Source of the DNA: Porphyridium purpureum
Lineage: Eukaryota; Rhodophyta; Bangiophyceae; Porphyridiales; Porphyridiaceae
Direction of reading: 5' to 3'
DNA: 64,000 bases
NCBI GenBank assembly: GCA_008690995.1
Contig: VRMN01000001.1
Location: forward strand, 3,596,001-3,660,000
A program made the translations under genes and the position numbers. Positions 27,652-36,087 of the stretch are shown piece by piece (the stretch's first letter is position 1; each line of letters starts with the position of its first letter). Under the pieces are notes generated by a model. That model had not been told where the DNA came from and did not search any database. It worked only from the letters and a program-made list of their open reading frames with translations.

Positions 27652-28938
27652 ATGACTGGGAGGCATACGCAAAATCCGAATCTGAAACCATGCGTGGATC
27701 ATTTGCCACCGGAAATCTGCTCCGATGTTCCGGGGACGTGGGCGTACGATACCATGTCGCGGCGCATACGGACCGATATTCTAGCACGCGTGGTGCGCGA
27801 GAACACGACATTTACGCCTTCGGTGGCAGCGGCGCTACGGGAGCTGGATTTAGAGCTGCAGCAGGCTGCGAGTAAACCGCTGACATACATCTCCGCAGAT
27901 GGTGGACCTGATGTCGATGAGTGGAACGCCCGACTCGAGCCCTACGTTCGTGAGGGCAAGACTTGGCTTACAGCACCGTGGGCTGTAGCAGAATTTTATT
28001 TTTATCGGCGGCTCATGAGCGTCATCGACTACTTCTCTGCATACGAAGACCCTTTCCAGCTGCAGAAGGAGCTGGGGCTCAGCAGCAGCGTCGACAGCAT
28101 GGCGGCTATCGCGCGGCGTCTGAACTCTGCCCTAAGACAAAGCAAGCATGACGAACTCATTTCCTTTGTGTTCACGTCGTTATGGGGCAACCGCATGGAC
28201 TTGAGCCTGTGGCCAGTGGGCGGCGATAAACAGGACACGTTTGCCAGCATGCTAGCAGAGGGCACGACGATGCTGCTGGCCAATGACGCGTACGAGTTGT
28301 GTGAGTATGTGAACGCCTTGAGGCTTCAAGAAAGCGGCCTGATTCGCATCGACATCGTTGTTGACAACGCAGGATTCGAATTGTTTTGTGACCTCTGTCT
28401 GGCAGACTATCTCGTATCACGTGGGCTGTGCGATGAGGTCGTGTTGCAGCTCAAGTCACACCCGACTTTTGTGTCCGATGCCATGGCGAAGGACGTAAGA
28501 CACACTGCGTCATTCCTCGAATCAGGCCCTGATGCCGAGCTGCGCGAGTTGGGAAAGCGCTGGAGGCAGCACATCGCGTCGGGTGCGTGGCAGCTCAATG
28601 AGCACGGATTCTGGACGCAGCCGTGGCCCATGTGGGAAATGTCGCCACAACTGCGCGGCGAGATTGCCAAGCACTCTGCGCTAGTCTTCGTCAAAGGCGA
28701 CGCGAACTACAGACGCTTGCTGGGAGACCGACAGTGGGATTACTCCGTCCCTGCGCAAGATGTTTTGTGTTATTGGCCGGCCCCTGTGTGCGCCTTGCGC
28801 ACACTCAAGGCCGAGCTTGGGTGCGGCATGGACGTTGAGCGAGTCCAGCACGCCCAGCAAGCAGACCCGCAATGGCTCGTCAATGGGCGCTGGGGTGTGG
28901 TCCAGTTTGTCGATCCATTTCAGCAGCTGAAGGTGTAA
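27652..28938 (+). CDS. DUF89 damage-control phosphatase, ARMT1 type
   Basis: The protein has 428 residues. ARMT1/DUF89 proteins are metal-dependent phosphatases of the damage-control class; the human member was also reported as a protein-glutamate methyltransferase. Family blocks are PPEICSDVPGTWAYDTMSRR, DILARVVREN, VDNAGFELFCDLCLADYLV (about residue 234, metal-binding Asp and Asn) and FVKGDANYRRLLGDRQW (about residue 345, metal-binding Asp), then RTLKAELGCGM. The start at 27652 keeps the conserved N-terminal helix. A CTLK-like hydrophobic core and the missing transit peptide suggest a cytosolic enzyme. The substrate is not predictable beyond sugar phosphates, for which the subfamily is known. 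Confidence 0.9.
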   Translation: MTGRHTQNPNLKPCVDHLPPEICSDVPGTWAYDTMSRRIRTDILARVVRENTTFTPSVAAALRELDLELQQAASKPLTYISADGGPDVDEWNARLEPYVREGKTWLTAPWAVAEFYFYRRLMSVIDYFSAYEDPFQLQKELGLSSSVDSMAAIARRLNSALRQSKHDELISFVFTSLWGNRMDLSLWPVGGDKQDTFASMLAEGTTMLLANDAYELCEYVNALRLQESGLIRIDIVVDNAGFELFCDLCLADYLVSRGLCDEVVLQLKSHPTFVSDAMAKDVRHTASFLESGPDAELRELGKRWRQHIASGAWQLNEHGFWTQPWPMWEMSPQLRGEIAKHSALVFVKGDANYRRLLGDRQWDYSVPAQDVLCYWPAPVCALRTLKAELGCGMDVERVQHAQQADPQWLVNGRWGVVQFVDPFQQLKV

Positions 28939-29123
28939 ACATGTAGGCTCAACGTAAACGTGGATAGTGGGTACTTGTTAATGTTTTCTTAGAAGCCAGT
29001 CGTTTTATGCATATTCCAAGAATCTCATGTCTTGTGTGAGATGATTTACGTTTGGCCCCTTCGGACACCGGGCGGAAATGTCATGCGCTCCCGGTACTAC
29101 CCTCACCGGTACCGTTCATTCGA

Positions 29124-29669
29124 TCACCCGGGCGGCCAAGACATCTGGCGCCCGCCAATGACGTGCAGATGCAAGTGATAGACTGACTGCCCGGCATCCT
29201 TCCCGTTGTTAATCACAAGGCGAAAATCCGTGAGTCCAACAAGTTTTGCCACCTTGTTCGCCGTGAGCATGAGGTGACCAAGCATCTTTTCGTGTTTGCC
29301 TTCTTGCGCCAGGCTGATCTGCGACAGAGGCTCCTTCGGGATGACCAGCACATGCACTGGTGCCACCGGATTGACGTCGTGGAACGCCAAAACAAGCTCG
29401 TCCTCATATACGATCTTGGCAGGGATCTCCTTGCGCGCAATCTTGCCGAAAATCGTGTCCGCATTCGGGTCGGACGGCGGGGACACGCCAATCTCGTTGT
29501 GCGCCATCCTAATCGCTCGATTCGCACCTGAACTAGCGTTTGCACCGATCACCTTTTTGTGGACGAAGGATGCCGAAGGCACGACGTTGCGGCGCACAGC
29601 AGTACCAGCACGACCGACTCCGGCTGAGCGCACAGTCAGCAGCACGGCAAAGCAGGTGCGTGCGCTCAT
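29124..29669 (-). CDS. HINT-family (HIT domain) nucleotide hydrolase with N-terminal extension
   Basis: The protein has 181 residues. The HIT domain begins around residue 70: [60 protein letters not shown], then the HLHLHVIGG triad that hydrolyses purine nucleoside phosphoramidates. The first 55 residues are rich in Ser, Val, Arg and Ala without acidic residues until the junction, which is typical of a mitochondrial or plastid transit peptide. An internal Met at residue 55 (MAHNEIG) could give a cytosolic form. The ATG at 29669 is the first in frame. Confidence 0.94.
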   Translation of the reverse strand: MSARTCFAVLLTVRSAGVGRAGTAVRRNVVPSASFVHKKVIGANASSGANRAIRMAHNEIGVSPPSDPNADTIFGKIARKEIPAKIVYEDELVLAFHDVNPVAPVHVLVIPKEPLSQISLAQEGKHEKMLGHLMLTANKVAKLVGLTDFRLVINNGKDAGQSVYHLHLHVIGGRQMSWPPG

Positions 29670-30692
29670 CTAGTGTAGACAGATAGCTTTGCTCGCAGCC
29701 TTCCTGCGCAGCCAACTGCGTGGATTACTTCGTGTGCAGAGGCCGACCGTTCCAGCTTTGCTCGCGTTAAGGAGAGACGAAAACGGTGCTTTTTGACCGC
29801 AAGAAAGGCAAGACAGGGAATTTCGGGGAGTGCCGTGTTATTCAGATCGTCGCGAGTATGCTTCTGGTCGGGCGCAAACATTGCTCATCTTGACTAGAAT
29901 GCAAGGCGTGTTTCTGACATTATCGGCCGCTCGGTGCTCAGGTGATGCCTAATTTTGTCCGAGCACAGTTTACATCAGATGCGAAGGTTGCAGGGCGCCG
30001 ATGGCACTGCGCTGGTGAATGATTGAGCAGATCTCGTTGTTGCGCATGGCACTACTCGTCGCATTGAGTTCCCTCATTCCACCGTCCGCAGATTTAGTAT
30101 CGGCGACCGCTACTTTGAAGCTTCAACAATGGACGTTTGGATGTCAGCAAATGATAGCCGCGCCGCGAAGCGCATTAAGAGACATCTCGGGCGCGAGCTG
30201 CGAAATTTGCAAGTGTCTCACTCTGCGCGCGCCGGGCCCATCCCTCCTCGAAATGCCACGGTCTGAAGCAGTGACGCTTTGTCCGTGTTGAAGCGGCTCA
30301 GAACAAAGGCGCGTGTCTTCGTGGAACGTCAGAAGCCCATGGCGCCTGACTGAGAAGGTTCAAGGAGTTGTTCGTGCATTCGCACCCGGAAAAGGTTGTT
30401 CCGGACTAGCAGCGTAAGCAAGGAAAGAGACGGAGAAAAGTTAAAAGAGAGGATAAACTCACAGCAGCGATCGAGCTTTAAAAGAGCGCTGGACAATACT
30501 CACCCGCAATGGTGACGACTTGCGGCAAATCCCGAGGTAAATTCTCATTCCCAAAACAGTATGCTACCACCGCTGCCACTGGTGAAATGAAAACAAAGGC
30601 GTGCAGCAGATGCCCACGCTCACGCGCGCCGCGGCGCTGTTCAGCATGCGAAACCAAGCTGTCGAGCCGCGTCCCCAAATAAAGGCGTCTGC
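29670..30692. other. Intergenic interval, HINT to small Cys-rich gene
   Basis: About 1 kb. It contains a perfect 12-bp palindrome TTGAAGCTTCAA near 30117-30128 and a 45-codon plus-strand frame beginning at 30129. I do not accept either as a feature with known function. No tRNA was seen. Confidence 0.4.
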
Positions 30693-30869
30693 TCACTTCT
30701 GCCCATGGAGCATGGTGAGGAGCCGCCCGAACACGCCGAGCTCCTGCTCTTCACGCGGGCACTTGCAGCGCTGCTCTTCCGGCACGCCCACCAGCGCCGA
30801 CTCTTTGTGGCTCCCGCATCCGGCCCATGTTTTCTTGTGGCACTTGCCGCACTCGACCTGCATGCACAT
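30693..30869 (-). CDS. 58-residue cysteine-rich protein of a small conserved family
   Basis: The frame from the ATG at 30869 encodes 58 residues beginning MCMQVECGKCHKKTWAGCG, then SHKESALVGVPEEQRCKCP. The spacing Cys-x2-Cys with KTTW-like KKTW, GCG, a His one residue later, VP, and a closing Cys-x-Cys is the pattern of short proteins found in bacteria and eukaryotes that read C-x2-C-GK-TW-x-GCG-x-H. A zinc site made by the four outer Cys is likely. Function is not known to me. The frame is open further upstream but that part is not conserved-looking. The length is normal for the family, though easily missed by gene finders. Confidence 0.65.
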   Translation of the reverse strand: MCMQVECGKCHKKTWAGCGSHKESALVGVPEEQRCKCPREEQELGVFGRLLTMLHGQK

Positions 30870-31326
30870 CTTCCCCCGTTGTGCATGCGCCTCCTCGAGT
30901 CCCCTCGCACTCTCACCAGCCCTCACCAACAACGCGCAATCGCGTCCCGGCCACTGCCCCCGAAAACAAGTCGTTTTGATGGGAGCCGCGGCCCAGGGTT
31001 CCTCATTCGTCGAGCAGAACACGCGAGTCGGCTGAGAAATGAAAGTGTCGTCGCTCGCGGAGGAGACAGAAGAACTCGTCAAGGTATAGTGACAAATCAT
31101 GCGGATGAGTGTTGTGCACCATGCGCTACGCTGTGCGCGTGCGATTGGCGCGTATGCATCCAACAGCGTCAAGCAACCGCGCGATCCTAGCATGCTGCAG
31201 GGAATGAATTCGTTTTTCTGCATTTGCGAGATACGCAACGTCTGCCAGCTTTGCTGGTCTGGTGCAGTCTCTGATCAACACGCCAGTCCCTACGCTATAC
31301 TCCATAGAGCTGAGCTGCATATCCAT
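30870..31326. other. Promoter region of the small Cys-rich gene and 3' flank of the CBM25-SPP gene
   Basis: These 457 bp show no tRNA, repeat or motif. The minus-strand frame of the Cys-rich gene stays open upstream to 31238 with an unremarkable translation. Confidence 0.4.
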
Positions 31327-32532
31327 TCAACTCGCCTTGTTCTTAACTGGTGTCGACTCGCCCTGCCGAGCTCGCCATGCCTGAAGACCCTGCAGAATGC
31401 CGCCGGCGCAGTGGCGCTCTGCACGGAAAAGCCTTTCGTGTCGAGTCTGTGCTGCATACCAATCAAGCAGCTCGCGCTGACTGTTGCCCACAATAATGCA
31501 ATGCTCGTCACCTTCCATCATACCAATATCATTCCCAGAGTCGCCACAGCACAGCGTGTTTGTGGCGTCAAAGAGCACATCGCGCTTGTGATTCGGCTCT
31601 CTGTTCACGCATTCACGCACATGCATCATCGCGGCGAGCTTGCCAGCGGCGGGACTCAAAATATCCAAATATTTCCAGTCGCCATGACCGCTCAGGATGA
31701 GTTTGGCCTTTGTACCCGTGCGACGAGTCTGGAGCGCATTCGTGAAGTCTTGCACGAAGGCATCTGATAACGATGCGCGCACACCAACTACCAGCTTGAA
31801 TGCGTTCTGCTCACCGACGGGTCGCCAATGTGCACCGTGCTGGTACTTCTCCTGCGCCATGAGATCACTGGCCGCTCCGCGCGCCGCGTCGACATCCCAG
31901 CCATGTCCCTGCAAAGTAGCGTCCCACTCGGCGTCCTTCCGCCATGATCCGTCTTGCCCGAACCAGTATACTTCAGTCCCGACTGAACTAATCAGGGCTG
32001 CCGGCGTGAGTAGCTTCTTCTCCGCCTTGACCTGTTGAAATAAGTCGAGCGAGCGACCCGTGTTGTACACCAACACGCTGCCTGCTACCATGTGCGAGCG
32101 CTGCCATGTGTCAAAAAACTCGAACATTGCTGTGTCATCACCAAGCAACGTGCCATCGAGATCAGTGACGACCATGACGCATTCTGCCGCACTGCTTCTT
32201 GTCGTTGACACGCGTCCCGAGAACAACACAATTGTATTGACCCGCCGATCCACTTCAACCGTATAGTTGGCTCCCGGTGACCCGCTCGGATTGTCCCACG
32301 CGTTGTGTCCATCGTTCGGAGCAAACTCAAGACAACGCACTTGGTCGGCATCATCGATCTCGATCTCGATGTCAAACCAGCTGCCGCTCGTGTGCGCGAA
32401 TCCGTTGCACACGCTCATCGGTCGACCGGGCGGCTTGGTCCACGTGCCTGGATTCTCTGGGTTGCCATGGACCACGTAGTGCATGCGCGGCGCGGTCCAG
32501 CCGCTGCGATAAATCAGCCTAACTTTGCGCAT
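31327..32532 (-). CDS. Starch-binding (CBM25-like) module fused to a sucrose-phosphate-phosphatase-like HAD hydrolase
   Basis: The protein has 401 residues. Residues 1-100 resemble CBM25/CBM53: VRLIYRSGWTAPRMHYVVHG, GTWTKPPGRPM, WFDIEIEI, LEFAPNDGHNAWDNPSG and NYTVEV, carrying the aromatic residues that grip alpha-glucans. From about residue 118 an S6PP/SPP-type HAD domain follows: VVTDLDGTLLGDD (nucleophile Asp), VLVYNTGRSLD, AALISSVGTEVYW, LDILSPAAGKLAA (Lys) and CCGDSGNDIGMM. SPP enzymes dephosphorylate sucrose-6-phosphate and related sugar phosphates. With the glucan-binding module, this protein may act on starch granules or a starch-derived sugar phosphate. That role is inference. The ATG at 32532 is the first in frame. 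No transit peptide is evident, which fits the cytosolic starch of red algae. Confidence 0.85.
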   Translation of the reverse strand: MRKVRLIYRSGWTAPRMHYVVHGNPENPGTWTKPPGRPMSVCNGFAHTSGSWFDIEIEIDDADQVRCLEFAPNDGHNAWDNPSGSPGANYTVEVDRRVNTIVLFSGRVSTTRSSAAECVMVVTDLDGTLLGDDTAMFEFFDTWQRSHMVAGSVLVYNTGRSLDLFQQVKAEKKLLTPAALISSVGTEVYWFGQDGSWRKDAEWDATLQGHGWDVDAARGAASDLMAQEKYQHGAHWRPVGEQNAFKLVVGVRASLSDAFVQDFTNALQTRRTGTKAKLILSGHGDWKYLDILSPAAGKLAAMMHVRECVNREPNHKRDVLFDATNTLCCGDSGNDIGMMEGDEHCIIVGNSQRELLDWYAAQTRHERLFRAERHCAGGILQGLQAWRARQGESTPVKNKAS

Positions 32533-32881
32533 TGTGCTCCTGTTCTACGATGTTATTGATGATGGCGCGATGTTCTGCTGGTGATGTAGCCACTTGCGCA
32601 TCGTCGTCAACGCCAGTTTCCGAACGCGCTCTTAGCTTGTCCTCAGCGCCTCGCCTGCCCATCTCGGTTCAGTCCGCTTTCGAATTGTGCGCCGAACCGT
32701 TTCGCATGTGCTGACATCGTCCCGAGTCGCCGAACGTGTTGCCATGGGAGGGGTAAGGCCACGCTTCATTCTCTCCGAGCGGTGCAACGCAGAAACGCGC
32801 CTGGGATCTTCATTCAAGGCGCCCAATTTGTGAAACGAGAAACGTCGTTGTGCGCTCGCTGAATGTGGCAGCACTTGTACT
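32533..32881. other. Intergenic region upstream of the CBM25-SPP gene
   Basis: These 349 bp show nothing beyond unremarkable mixed sequence. A minus-strand frame running 32632-32970 overlaps the next gene in another phase and is not credible. Confidence 0.4.
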
Positions 32882-34078
32882 TTACTGCTTTGCCTCATCT
32901 CTCTCGTCGTGCCAAGTCTGAACCACAGCGTGGTCCAGATGGTCGACCATGCGCATGTCAAACAAACCAAAGATGCCGCCTGTATGAATGAACAGCACTC
33001 GCCTGCCTTGAAAGCGAGCCGGGTTGTTCCGCATCTCTGTAGTCATCCCAAGCACGGCCTTGAGCGTATAGACAGGATCAACGGGTACCCCCGTTGCCTG
33101 TGCAATTTGCAGGCAAAACTTCAGCTCTTCGTCTGTGTTGAGTGCATATCCTCTGCCCTTGTAATCGTCGAGAATGTCAAGAATCTCTTCCGAGCACGTT
33201 CGATCACCCAGCCCTAAGTCGCGCAGCATTTCGTTGCAGTGCTCGTGAAAGTACTCGGCATTGTCGCACACCGAGACCGCATGCACCTTGACTTTCCCAC
33301 CGGTCAAATAATTCCCGATTGCAAGCCCGCTTGCTGTGCCTCCTGAGCCCACGGCGAGTACGATATCGTCGAACCGCTCGTACACGTTGTCGACATGAAG
33401 CAACTCATCCCATGCCATTAGATATCCCCACACTCCCAGACTGTTGGAACCGCCGATTGGAATGATGTATGAAGCCAGGCCTCGTGTCTCGCTCAGCTTC
33501 TCCTTCAAGGCTTCCATTTTCGGAAGCAAGCCAGTCAGATACGGCAAGGGTGGTACGAGATGCACATGAGTGCCCACCATTTTGTGCAAAAACATGTTTC
33601 CATGACTGCCCGCTGTGTGTGGCTGGTCGGGTGTCTTGAGTCGCAGAAACATATGGGGCTCCATGCCCAGCTCGCGTGCGGCGACGGCAGTCGTTCGCGC
33701 ATGATTGCTCTGAATCCCTCCCGCACTTATGATGACGTCGCAACGTTGATGCATGGCGTCTGCCAGAAGAAACTCGAGCTTGCGCACCTTGTTACCTGAC
33801 AAAGTCGATCCGGTCATATCATCCCTCTTCACAAACACATCAAACTTGCCTGTCGACGCGGCTGGATCATGGTCGATCCATTCCTGCGGCAGCGCGAATC
33901 GCTGGACGGGAGTCGGCAACTGCGCCAGCCGTACGCGGAACGCCGGAATGCTGGCGTGTGATATGTAGGGCTTCACCCATTCCGGTGCCCTGAACTCTTC
34001 AATCTGCACTCCAGACATGACCGAACTCGAGCAGCAAAATTTCTGCGAAATTGTCTTCTCCTGCGGCGACTTGAACAT
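32882..34078 (-). CDS. D-cysteine desulfhydrase / ACC-deaminase-family PLP enzyme
   Basis: The protein has 398 residues and belongs to the PLP fold-II group. It shows VFVKRDDMTGSTLSGNKVRK followed by LEFLLADA, where the Lys of SGNK is the PLP Schiff-base residue (about residue 95), then IISAGGIQSNHARTTAVAA, a SHGNMFLH block, PIGGSNSLGVWGY, LAVGSGGTASGLAIG and VLFIHTGGIFGLFD. The plant homologue releases H2S, ammonia and pyruvate from D-cysteine. ACC deaminase activity is the alternative in this family. The first 20 residues (FKSPQEKTISQKFCCSSS) may be a short mitochondrial targeting piece; Met21 could be an internal start. It is divergent from the OPR-like gene with only 71 bp between ATGs. 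Confidence 0.9.
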   Translation of the reverse strand: MFKSPQEKTISQKFCCSSSVMSGVQIEEFRAPEWVKPYISHASIPAFRVRLAQLPTPVQRFALPQEWIDHDPAASTGKFDVFVKRDDMTGSTLSGNKVRKLEFLLADAMHQRCDVIISAGGIQSNHARTTAVAARELGMEPHMFLRLKTPDQPHTAGSHGNMFLHKMVGTHVHLVPPLPYLTGLLPKMEALKEKLSETRGLASYIIPIGGSNSLGVWGYLMAWDELLHVDNVYERFDDIVLAVGSGGTASGLAIGNYLTGGKVKVHAVSVCDNAEYFHEHCNEMLRDLGLGDRTCSEEILDILDDYKGRGYALNTDEELKFCLQIAQATGVPVDPVYTLKAVLGMTTEMRNNPARFQGRRVLFIHTGGIFGLFDMRMVDHLDHAVVQTWHDERDEAKQ

Positions 34079-34149
34079 CTAACTTGTTTAGGTGAGGGAG
34101 CAGTTTTAGTTCGCGTGTCGGTGATCCATTGCCACGCGCCACTGACACA

Positions 34150-36018
34150 ATGTGGCTTGTAGGCTCCAACTGCTTCTTGTCAGATATCAGCTCATCGCAC
34201 ATGACTTGTTTTGCGTGCGGCGCAACCGCCGTCGAGGCGCTGCGCGTTAAGAAGCCGGGCGATCGACGGTGTCGAGTCTCGTTCGCGGCTTCTCTGCGAT
34301 CGAACCGGCGCACAGGGAGCCTTGGACGACTGCGGAAACAAGCAGAAGCAGATAACAAGTCAAGAACCGCAAGAATACGAATGCAAGAGCAATCGTACGT
34401 GGCCGGGAATTTCGGCGTATTGGACCCGAAATTGGGTACAAGGATTCAGGTTCAACCAAGGGTCATGAAGGAGCTGCCAATGGTAGGAGAACACCCAGCG
34501 CGAGAGCGGATCCGGGAACTTAAACGCTCTATCCCTGAGAAGCGATATGAGTTCAAGGCATGGTTTATCCAAGTCATGACATTCATCGCGATGCCCGACT
34601 ACAACGCGTACGCAGCGAATCATATCCTAAAGGTACTGCTTGAGTTCGCTGATCAGTCGGACCTGCACAAGAAGTACATGACTGAGTTTATCCAGCAGTC
34701 AAGCTTTTGTGAGGTGTATCAACAGCGCATGTTCAAGATTTGGCAGGGTCGCGTACAGCATCGACACCTGGCCAACTTGATAAACAATGCAGGCCTCTTG
34801 AAAATGAGGCTCAGTGAAGCGTTTCTGGTCAAGTGGTACGAGGTTGCGATGACGCACAAAGATAAGAAGCGCATCAAGCTCATGCCTGAGCACTTTGACC
34901 GCTTCCGAGCGATTCCGTCTTTCCAGCACCTGCAACTGAGTCTTGTCATGCGCGGCTTCGCAGACCTCAACATCCGCCCGCCCAACTTTTTCATGCAGGC
35001 ATGGTTCGAGGCCTTTCAGCGCGAGGAACGCTTCTTTGTGGGAGCGACTCTCGGCCACGTGATGTGGGGACTGGGAACACTCGAAATCACGCCAACCAGC
35101 GAATTTGTGGAATCGTGGTGCTACGCCTTTGAAAAGCAAGGCCGGCGGGGCGTTTCGAAGGGCTGGTTTGATATCTATTCGTTGAGCGTATCGCTGTGGG
35201 GATTTGCAAAGCTTGGCATCAAACCGAGCCAAAGTACTATCACGACATGGACCAACTTAATGACGGAAGCGCTGCTAAACCAGCGTGACGCGGATGCTGT
35301 GACAGCGCACGCGATTGCGAATGCTTGGTGGGGGATGGGAGTTTTGAAGGTTTCTTTTCCTGACGCTCTGCTGCGCCCGTACTTTTATCGCTTTGAGGCT
35401 GAAGATAAGGCCCACTTGCGAGCCGACGCTCTGAGCCAGATTTTGTGGTCATACGGGTGCATCCCGCCGAAAATCACGCCTGACTTTGTGAAGCATCTTG
35501 CGGTGTGGTGTTCGGCTTTCAGGAGAGAGGACGTCTACGTCCGCCAAGGCTTCTCGGCGACACAGCTGTCGAAAATGGCATGGGCGTTTGGACGCGTGCA
35601 GATCATGATGGACGACGAGACCCTCTACGCATGGTACGACGCATTCGATCGTGAGCAGAATCATTTCACAGCCCGGGAACTCGCTATTGTTCTGTGGATG
35701 TTCGGTAAGCTTCGTATCTTCCCAGACGCTGGATTCTGGAAAACGTGGTGCGAACGGTTCGCGGCGCTGGGAAGGAGTGACGGTGGAGATCGGCCAACTT
35801 TTCCAGATTTGGCGAATGTACTACACGCACTTGCGAGACTGGAGTTGGTTCCCAGCACTGCTTTTCTTCTAACGTGGAACCATCACTTTCAAGCTTTGAA
35901 AAATGACCGCATGGAGCTGGATGCGGTAAGTTGGCAAAAGTTGGAGTGGGCTTGCTCGAGGCTCAACCTGCCTCCTCTTATCAGCGATGTAAAAGATCCG
36001 AGCCAAAGTGATGCTTGA
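34150..36018 (+). CDS. Helical-repeat protein of OPR/Tbc2-like type, probably organelle-targeted
   Basis: The protein has 622 residues. Residues about 270-580 consist of roughly seven degenerate repeats with a shared pattern W-x-(F/M)-G-x-L-x-I-x-P then F-x-x-x-W-x-x-x-F, for example VMWGLGTLEITPTSEFVESW, SLWGFAKLGIKPSQSTITTW, KMAWAFGRVQIMMDDETLYA and VLWMFGKLRIFPDAGFWKTW. OPR-type proteins bind organelle RNA and promote translation or stability. The N-terminal 90 residues are Ser/Arg-rich with few acidic residues, fitting a plastid or mitochondrial transit peptide. The true start is the ATG at 34150, because the longer open frame begins at TTG. The target RNA is unknown. It shares a very short bidirectional promoter with the desulfhydrase gene. 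Confidence 0.7.
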   Translation: MWLVGSNCFLSDISSSHMTCFACGATAVEALRVKKPGDRRCRVSFAASLRSNRRTGSLGRLRKQAEADNKSRTARIRMQEQSYVAGNFGVLDPKLGTRIQVQPRVMKELPMVGEHPARERIRELKRSIPEKRYEFKAWFIQVMTFIAMPDYNAYAANHILKVLLEFADQSDLHKKYMTEFIQQSSFCEVYQQRMFKIWQGRVQHRHLANLINNAGLLKMRLSEAFLVKWYEVAMTHKDKKRIKLMPEHFDRFRAIPSFQHLQLSLVMRGFADLNIRPPNFFMQAWFEAFQREERFFVGATLGHVMWGLGTLEITPTSEFVESWCYAFEKQGRRGVSKGWFDIYSLSVSLWGFAKLGIKPSQSTITTWTNLMTEALLNQRDADAVTAHAIANAWWGMGVLKVSFPDALLRPYFYRFEAEDKAHLRADALSQILWSYGCIPPKITPDFVKHLAVWCSAFRREDVYVRQGFSATQLSKMAWAFGRVQIMMDDETLYAWYDAFDREQNHFTARELAIVLWMFGKLRIFPDAGFWKTWCERFAALGRSDGGDRPTFPDLANVLHALARLELVPSTAFLLTWNHHFQALKNDRMELDAVSWQKLEWACSRLNLPPLISDVKDPSQSDA

Positions 36019-36087
36019 CATGCAAAGGAATTAGGATCAAAATCACGCCGCGCGCATGGTAGCCACGGGTAATAATACCTATTTCGT

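Noticed and set aside
30129-30266. 45-codon frame with a helix resembling the N terminus of ubiquitin-conjugating enzymes
   Set aside because: No catalytic Cys region follows in any frame nearby, so similarity of one short helix is not evidence.
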